DNA of 64,000 nt from JAPPHA01 sp963662705. Lineage in GTDB: Bacteria > Pseudomonadota > Alphaproteobacteria > Rhodobacterales > Rhodobacteraceae. Position numbers and translations under genes: made by a program. This document shows, one piece after another, positions 59,343-64,000 of this stretch (position 1 is the stretch's first letter; each line of letters starts with the position of its first letter). The notes under the pieces are model-generated. The model was not told the origin of the DNA. It searched no databases and was given only the letters and a program-made list of their open reading frames with translations. The DNA lies in NCBI GenBank assembly GCA_963662705.2, contig OY759767.1, positions 5,332,001-5,396,000 of the forward strand, written 5' to 3'.

Positions 59343-60889
59343 GTCAGTGATTCCGGGATCTCGCGCTCCCGCCGCTCGACGTAATCGCGCAGGGCTTCAC
59401 GGATGCCTTCGTCCAGTTTTGGCGGCTCGTCCTCGAAGCGCTCCAGCATCCGCCTGCACCAGTCGCGGCCGCGCTCGCTGACCGACTTGGCCCCGCCGGC
59501 AACCCAGCTTTCGTAGCGTTCGTTGTCCTGGACCTCGTCGAGGAAGGGCAGGTGTTCGCGAGTGTAGTCTTCATCAAAGAAATGCCCTCCGGGACCAATC
59601 CTGGCGAGGCCGTCGAGCGCGATGTCGATGTCGTCGAACGAGGCACCGTTCAGGAGAGTCTGAAAGCTCAGGATCTGCTGTGCATCGGCGGCAAGCTTGC
59701 CCATGGAGATACAGAGCGAGCCTTCAATGGTGCCACCGCAATGTGTCAGCAGGTTGCAGCCGCCGAGGACCGCCGGGTAGACTTTCAATATGGAGTCGAA
59801 ACCTGCATAGAGGTCGTCCTGTTTCGAGCCGGATTTTGCGCCGTTTGTCCGCCAGGGTACACCGTAGTAGCGGGCCATCTGGCCAAAGATGTACATGAAC
59901 AACGACACCTCGGGCGATCCGAAGACCGGCGCGCCGCTCTTCATGTACACCCCCATCGGAGCCACGCCCATGACTGCGCGGCAACCGGGGCGGATGATCT
60001 GGGTAAAGGCGATTCCCGCCAACACCTCGGCGATGATCTGGGCCGTGGCGGCCAGCGTGTGCACCGGTGTGGAGGCACCGTAGAGCACGAAGGGCGACAT
60101 GAGAAGCGCCTGGTTCCCGGCGGCATAGACACGGGCGGCGTCGAGTTGAGTCTTGTCCCAGACGAGCGGCGAGTTGCAATTGAAGATTGCGGTCATCACC
60201 ACCTCTTCATCCATCGTTCCGGACCCGAACACGATCCGCGCCATCTCGATGCTGTCGCGCGCCTGGTAGTCCGATTGCGGCGAGCCCATGACGGGCTTGT
60301 CGGTGTTCAAAAAACTCTGCTCGACCATGTGCAGGTGGCGGTGCGGCACGGCGATGTCCATCGGTTCCAGCGTATAACCGCCGTTGTATTGCAGCGCCGG
60401 GTTCACCTGGTGCAGGCGCATCAGCATCGCCATGTCGGCCGCCGTGGCCTTCCGGCGCACGCCGTCAAGGTCGATCAGGTTGGGCGTGCCGTAAGCGGGG
60501 CCGAAGATCATGTGGCGGCCACCGACACGGACGGTGCGGTCGGGATTGCGGCCGTGATAGTCGAACACTTCGGGAATCGTGGCAATCAGCTTGCGGACCA
60601 GCGCGCGCGGGATGCGGACGCGGTGGCCGTCCACGTCTGCCCCGGCATCGGTCCAGATCGATGCCGTCACGTCATCACGGAATTCGACCCCTATGGTCTC
60701 GAGAATCCGCATTGCATGGTCGTCGATGGCCTCCAGCCCGTCGACCGGCAAGACATCGTAGGCAGGAATGTTGCGGATCGTGGCGGAGGGATAGACCAGT
60801 GGCGCCTTGAGCCGCGCCTTGCGGCGCCCGGCCGCGCCGCCGCTGCGGTGCCGCCGCCGGATCGGGGCGGTTTCCGTGTCCTGTTTCAT
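59339..60889 (-). CDS. Trimethylamine methyltransferase (MttB) family protein, non-pyrrolysine
   Basis: A 516-residue TIM-barrel protein of the MttB superfamily. Family features include PAYDVLPVDGLEAIDDHAMR, RVRIPRALVRKLIATIP, MIFGPAYGTPNLIDLDGVRR, then MGSPQSDYQARDSIEMARIV and TNGAKSGSKQDDLYAGFDSI. The gene reads through without an in-frame TAG, so it is of the non-pyrrolysine type. Characterised non-pyrrolysine members, for instance MtgB, demethylate quaternary amines such as glycine betaine with a corrinoid partner. No corrinoid protein is next to it. The nearby betaine-type ABC transporter fits a quaternary-amine substrate. It is coupled to the dehydrogenase gene downstream. Confidence 0.88.
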   Translation of the reverse strand: MKQDTETAPIRRRHRSGGAAGRRKARLKAPLVYPSATIRNIPAYDVLPVDGLEAIDDHAMRILETIGVEFRDDVTASIWTDAGADVDGHRVRIPRALVRKLIATIPEVFDYHGRNPDRTVRVGGRHMIFGPAYGTPNLIDLDGVRRKATAADMAMLMRLHQVNPALQYNGGYTLEPMDIAVPHRHLHMVEQSFLNTDKPVMGSPQSDYQARDSIEMARIVFGSGTMDEEVVMTAIFNCNSPLVWDKTQLDAARVYAAGNQALLMSPFVLYGASTPVHTLAATAQIIAEVLAGIAFTQIIRPGCRAVMGVAPMGVYMKSGAPVFGSPEVSLFMYIFGQMARYYGVPWRTNGAKSGSKQDDLYAGFDSILKVYPAVLGGCNLLTHCGGTIEGSLCISMGKLAADAQQILSFQTLLNGASFDDIDIALDGLARIGPGGHFFDEDYTREHLPFLDEVQDNERYESWVAGGAKSVSERGRDWCRRMLERFEDEPPKLDEGIREALRDYVERREREIPESLT

Positions 60890-60971
60890 GGGGCCTCCTT
60901 ACCGTGCATTATTCGCCCGCGGTAAGGTCCGCACAATGGCGCTAATTCTTGCCCATCTGCGAAATGTCAGA

Positions 60972-61880
60972 TTACGCCGGGACGTACTGGTGAGCTGAAT
61001 CGTTGCCTGTCTCCGCGTCGGAACTGAGTTCATTTCGCAGCCAGTCACGGAATTTCGATACGGTGCGCGTAGGCGAAGCGCCTTCCGGCTGGCACAGGTA
61101 GTAGCCGTGCTGGGGCAGCGTCTCGGTATCGATGGCAGGCACCAGCACACCGCTTTCGAGAAACTGCTGCATCAGCGGTGCGCCGAGCAAGCCGATGCCC
61201 TGTCCGTCCAGGACCGCTTGCACGAAATTGATATACGAGTCGTAGGAACTCATGCGGACCCGTCTGCCGAGCACCGTGCCCTTGTCGCGAAAGTAGTTGG
61301 TCCAGATCGACGACGGATCGAATGCCGATTCAAACTCCAGCAGCGGCACTTTCGCGAGGTCGTCAATCGTCTCGAACGGCCCGTACTTGCCGAAAAAGGC
61401 CTGATTGCAGAGCGGCAGGATCTGCTGCCGCTGCAAAAGCACACTCGTGGCGCCCGGCCAGTTCCCGGTTCCGTACCTTATCGCGATATCCACGTCGTGC
61501 TGCACCAGATTGACCAGACCGTGGGACACCAGCAGCCGGAAATCGGCCTTTGGGTCGATGCGCCGGTAGCGGCCGATGTTGGGCATCAACCAGTAAGTCG
61601 ATACTCCGGAGGTGGTCGCAATCGTGATCAGGCTGTCTTCCTTGGTGTTCTCGATCGATTCGATCTCATCGATGATCGACTGGAATCCCTGGTGCACGGT
61701 GCGCGACAGGCGGCGCCCAACGCGGGTCAGTTCGATGCTGCTCTGGCCCCGGGCAAAAAGTTCGAAACCCAGGAATTGTTCCAGCTGGCGCACCTGACGC
61801 GACACGGCCACGCGCGTGACGTTCAGCTCCTTGGCTGCCTCGGTGAAACTGAGGTTGCGTGCCGAGGCTTCGAACGCCAT
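60972..61880 (-). CDS. LysR-family transcriptional regulator (GcvA-like)
   Basis: A 302-residue regulator with an N-terminal winged HTH (FEASARNLSFTEAAKELNVT, RVAVSRQVRQLEQFLGFELF) and a periplasmic-binding-fold effector domain (EDSLITIATTSGVSTYWLMP, DFRLLVSHGLVNLVQHDVDI). Related GcvA-type proteins begin about 15 residues earlier (RKLPPPKALMAFEASAR), and that upstream sequence is in frame here. The true start may therefore be a non-ATG codon before 61880. It lies between the MttB-like operon (same strand) and the divergent ABC transporter, so it probably controls one or both. The ligand may be the transported amine. Confidence 0.9.
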   Translation of the reverse strand: MAFEASARNLSFTEAAKELNVTRVAVSRQVRQLEQFLGFELFARGQSSIELTRVGRRLSRTVHQGFQSIIDEIESIENTKEDSLITIATTSGVSTYWLMPNIGRYRRIDPKADFRLLVSHGLVNLVQHDVDIAIRYGTGNWPGATSVLLQRQQILPLCNQAFFGKYGPFETIDDLAKVPLLEFESAFDPSSIWTNYFRDKGTVLGRRVRMSSYDSYINFVQAVLDGQGIGLLGAPLMQQFLESGVLVPAIDTETLPQHGYYLCQPEGASPTRTVSKFRDWLRNELSSDAETGNDSAHQYVPA

Positions 61881-62073
61881 CAGCGCCTTGGGTGGCGGGA
61901 GTTTCCGGAGACCCTGTGCCAGCTTTCCATCTAGCCCCTTATGCCATGCGCCGCGGCCCGGACCGGGTCAAGGGCGTAACGTCACGTTACTCACAGGGTC
62001 AGTTTTTTGCAATATCGCATCGGGCGGTATGTGTGCCAGACTGTTCGCGGCGGAGAAGCTGCAAAGAAGACAA

Positions 62074-63117
62074 ATGGACGATCGATCGCCTGATTCATGC
62101 CCAATCGAATGCCGCAATCTGTGGAAGATCTTCGGCCAGCGCGCAGACGAAGTGTTGGCCGCAGCCCGTGAGGGCAAGGTTGGCAAGGACGAGGCGTTGA
62201 AGGAATTCGGCTGCGTCATCGGAGTCGCGGATGCCAGTTTCAGTGTACGAAAGGGCGAGATCTTCTGCATCATGGGATTGTCGGGCTCGGGCAAGTCCAC
62301 GATCCTGCGGCACGTCAATCGGCTGATCGAACCGACCGCCGGTTCAGTCCATGTCAACGGGCAGGACGTGATGAGCCTGTCCGACAAGGAACTGCGCACA
62401 CTGAGAGCCCGCAAGATCGGCATGGTGTTTCAGCACATGGCGCTATGGCCGCATAAGACGATCGCCGGCAACGTGGCCTTCGGGCTGGAAGTACAGGGCG
62501 CCGAAAAGAAGACCTGTCGTGATGCCGCCGAGGAGGCCCTCGAAAAAGTCGGGCTCGGAGGCTGGGGGCACCGCTATCCGGATGAATTGTCCGGGGGCAT
62601 GCAGCAGAGAGTTGGCCTCGCCCGCGCACTTGCCGCCGATCCCGATTTCCTGCTGATGGACGAACCCTTCAGTGCGCTCGACCCCCTGATCCGCCGGGAT
62701 CTGCAGGATGAATTCCTCGCGCTTTCCGAGAAGGCTCACAAGACCACCCTCTTCATCACCCACGATCTCGACGAGGCGATGCGCGTGGGCCACCGAATCG
62801 CTGTGATGAAAGACGGGCGCATCGACCAGATTGGCACGCCCGAAGCCATCGTGCTGTGCCCGGAAACCGACTACGTGGCGCGGTTCGTCAGTTCGATCTC
62901 GACACTGAAATTCATTTCCGCCTCGGAAATCGCGGCTGCCGGAGAGGTGGCCGCCGACGCTCCTGCCATCGGCCCGGATGCATCCCTGCCGGTACTGATC
63001 GGGCAACTTGCCAATGGCGCCGATCATCTGGCGGTAAGAGACGGCGACAGGCTGATCGGACGGATCGGGCGGTCCGAGATCCTTGCCGCCGTCGGCCGCG
63101 ATCTGGCGCGGAGGTGA
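62074..63117 (+). CDS. Glycine betaine/proline-type ABC transporter ATPase (ProV/OpuA-like)
   Basis: A 347-residue ATPase from ATG 62074; a start at 62029 is also possible. The N-terminus (PIECRNLWKIFGQRADEVLA) is typical of ProV. Walker A is GLSGSGKST, the Q-loop VFQHMALWPHKTIAGNV, the signature LSGGMQQRVGLARALA, Walker B FLLMDEPFSALDP and the switch TLFITHDLDEAMRVG. The C-terminal 70 residues form a short regulatory part, reduced compared with a full tandem CBS module. The permease gene begins five bases later. It would power uptake of a betaine-like solute, either for osmoprotection or, given the MttB-family gene nearby, for catabolism. Confidence 0.93.
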   Translation: MDDRSPDSCPIECRNLWKIFGQRADEVLAAAREGKVGKDEALKEFGCVIGVADASFSVRKGEIFCIMGLSGSGKSTILRHVNRLIEPTAGSVHVNGQDVMSLSDKELRTLRARKIGMVFQHMALWPHKTIAGNVAFGLEVQGAEKKTCRDAAEEALEKVGLGGWGHRYPDELSGGMQQRVGLARALAADPDFLLMDEPFSALDPLIRRDLQDEFLALSEKAHKTTLFITHDLDEAMRVGHRIAVMKDGRIDQIGTPEAIVLCPETDYVARFVSSISTLKFISASEIAAAGEVAADAPAIGPDASLPVLIGQLANGADHLAVRDGDRLIGRIGRSEILAAVGRDLARR

Positions 63118-63121
63118 GGCG

Positions 63122-63991
63122 ATGGACCAGTTCCTGAATCCCTTCGACCACTTCTCCATACCGTTCGGGGTTTGGGCCGAAAGCGCGTTGAACTGGATCG
63201 TCGGCCATAGCCGCGCCACACTGCTGGCCGCAAAGGTTCCAGTGCAGGGATTCCTGGAATTCGTGCAGGGCAGTCTCGAAGCGATCCCGCCGCTCATCGG
63301 GATCATCGGTGCGATTATTGTCGGTTGGCTCCTGGACGGTCGTCGGTTGGCATTGACCGGTTTCGTTTGCCTGGCGTTGATCGGGTTGATGGGCGCCTGG
63401 CAACCCGCGATGACGACACTCTCCATCGTCATCGCCGCCGTTTCGATCTGCGTGGCCGTCGGCCTGCCCATTGGCATTCTCGCCGCGCGCAGCGACCGGT
63501 TTTTCTTCTGCCTGCGTCCCATACTCGACCTGATGCAGACCATCCCCAGCTTCGTTTATCTTGTGCCCGTCGTGATGCTCTTTGGCATCGGTGACACGCC
63601 GGGCGTGATCGTGACCTGTTTCTTCGCCATCACCCCGCTCATCCGCCTGACCAATCTCGGTATCCGCGAGGTGCGCGAGGACCTCGTCGAGGCCGCCCGT
63701 GCTTTCGGAGCCGGCGAGGCGCGGGTGCTCTTCGGCATTCAGCTTCCCCTGGCGCGGCCCACGATCCTGGCAGGATTGAACCAGACCGTTCTGCTGTCGC
63801 TTTCCATGGCAGTGGTCGCATCAATGATCTCCGTCCCCGGGCTGGGGCGAATCGTGCTGGAAGGGATCGGGCGGCTCGATTTCGGGTCGGCCACCGTGGG
63901 CGGCCTCGGCATCGTGCTCGCCGCGATCACGGTTGACCGCTACGTCCAGGCACTGGGTGCCGCCCGGTCGCGTACCAGAAGGGGGGCCTGA
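63122..63991 (+). CDS. Glycine betaine/proline-type ABC transporter permease (ProW-like)
   Basis: A 289-residue inner-membrane protein from ATG 63122. It has several membrane segments, for example IPPLIGIIGAIIVGWLL, ALTGFVCLALIGLMGAW and TTLSIVIAAVSICVAVGLPI. The permease coupling loop is EDLVEAARAFGAGEARVLFG (EAA-x3-G-x9-P-type). MAVVASMISVPGLGRIVLEG is the conserved ProW end. It follows the ATPase by four bases. The substrate-binding protein or a second permease probably begins just beyond the window, where a GTG follows at 63995. Confidence 0.92.
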   Translation: MDQFLNPFDHFSIPFGVWAESALNWIVGHSRATLLAAKVPVQGFLEFVQGSLEAIPPLIGIIGAIIVGWLLDGRRLALTGFVCLALIGLMGAWQPAMTTLSIVIAAVSICVAVGLPIGILAARSDRFFFCLRPILDLMQTIPSFVYLVPVVMLFGIGDTPGVIVTCFFAITPLIRLTNLGIREVREDLVEAARAFGAGEARVLFGIQLPLARPTILAGLNQTVLLSLSMAVVASMISVPGLGRIVLEGIGRLDFGSATVGGLGIVLAAITVDRYVQALGAARSRTRRGA

Positions 63992-64000
63992 GCCGTGGAC

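Noticed and set aside
59552..60925. 457-codon plus-strand frame opposite the MttB-family gene
   Set aside because: Val/Asp/His/Arg-rich shadow without motifs; the opposite strand carries a clear family member.

Overview
The window looks like chromosomal DNA from an alphaproteobacterium. The flanking genes are typical of that group: a betaine-type ABC transporter beside an MttB-family methyltransferase, a MocD/MocE-like desaturase and Rieske pair, a DenD-like epimerase, a CUT1 sugar-ABC ATPase and a Gfo/Idh/MocA oxidoreductase. The flanks carry several decayed genes (1177-2246, 55700-56170, 56230-56810), so gene loss is under way. No rRNA, tRNA or CRISPR array was seen.

The main structure is a mobile island of about 48.7 kb. 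It lies between two copies of CCCGTAGGTGT, at 4261-4271 and 52940-52950. It splits a glutathione S-transferase gene in frame: the first 179 codons are at 52940-53476 and the last 58 at 4084-4260, both on the minus strand. Two coupled tyrosine recombinases (50570-52821) sit at the right end. A mobilisation module sits at the left end: three coupled ribbon-helix-helix genes (4618-5746), a 1921-residue MobF relaxase-helicase (5751-11516) and a membrane-anchored coiled-coil protein (11557-12546). No type IV secretion genes are present, so this looks like an integrative mobilizable element that would borrow a conjugation machine.

The cargo is mostly defence-like. From left to right: a tandem-domain DNA methyltransferase with a convergent HNH nuclease (12696-16415); a trypsin-like protease with a HEPN-motif protein (17040-19284); an insertion-sequence graveyard (19654-28520) including a transposon that carries a D12 DNA methylase; a HTH-ImmA/IrrE metallopeptidase overlapping an unknown gene (28659-30625); relics of a second relaxase and of an interrupted gene (31933-33840); a RecD-like helicase with a C-terminal nuclease-like domain (34154-37972); and a UvrD/HelD-like helicase with a similar nuclease-like insertion and zinc ribbons (38115-41033).

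The most striking unit is an eight-gene minus-strand operon of ubiquitin-pathway relatives (41528-49850). Its order is a 64-residue protein ending GGSR, an E2-like protein, a Phd-antitoxin/E2 fusion, an E1/ThiF protein, a JAB/JAMM protease, two metallo-beta-lactamase-fold proteins, and a 1138-residue protein that joins E2, E1, JAB and patatin phospholipase domains in one chain. I see no CD-NTase, which sets it apart from type II CBASS, and no classical beta-grasp ubiquitin, which sets it apart from Bil. It is the best candidate here for an incompletely described system. The protease-HEPN pair and the Phd-E2 fusion come next.

Right of the island the host genes form small operons: denD-like (53730), periplasmic cyclophilin (55005), Rieske/desaturase (56840-58122), 2-hydroxyacid dehydrogenase plus MttB-family methyltransferase (58353-60889), a LysR regulator (60972-61880), and a divergent ATPase-permease pair of a quaternary-amine ABC importer (62074-63991). 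The last group is consistent with uptake and demethylation of a betaine-like compound.
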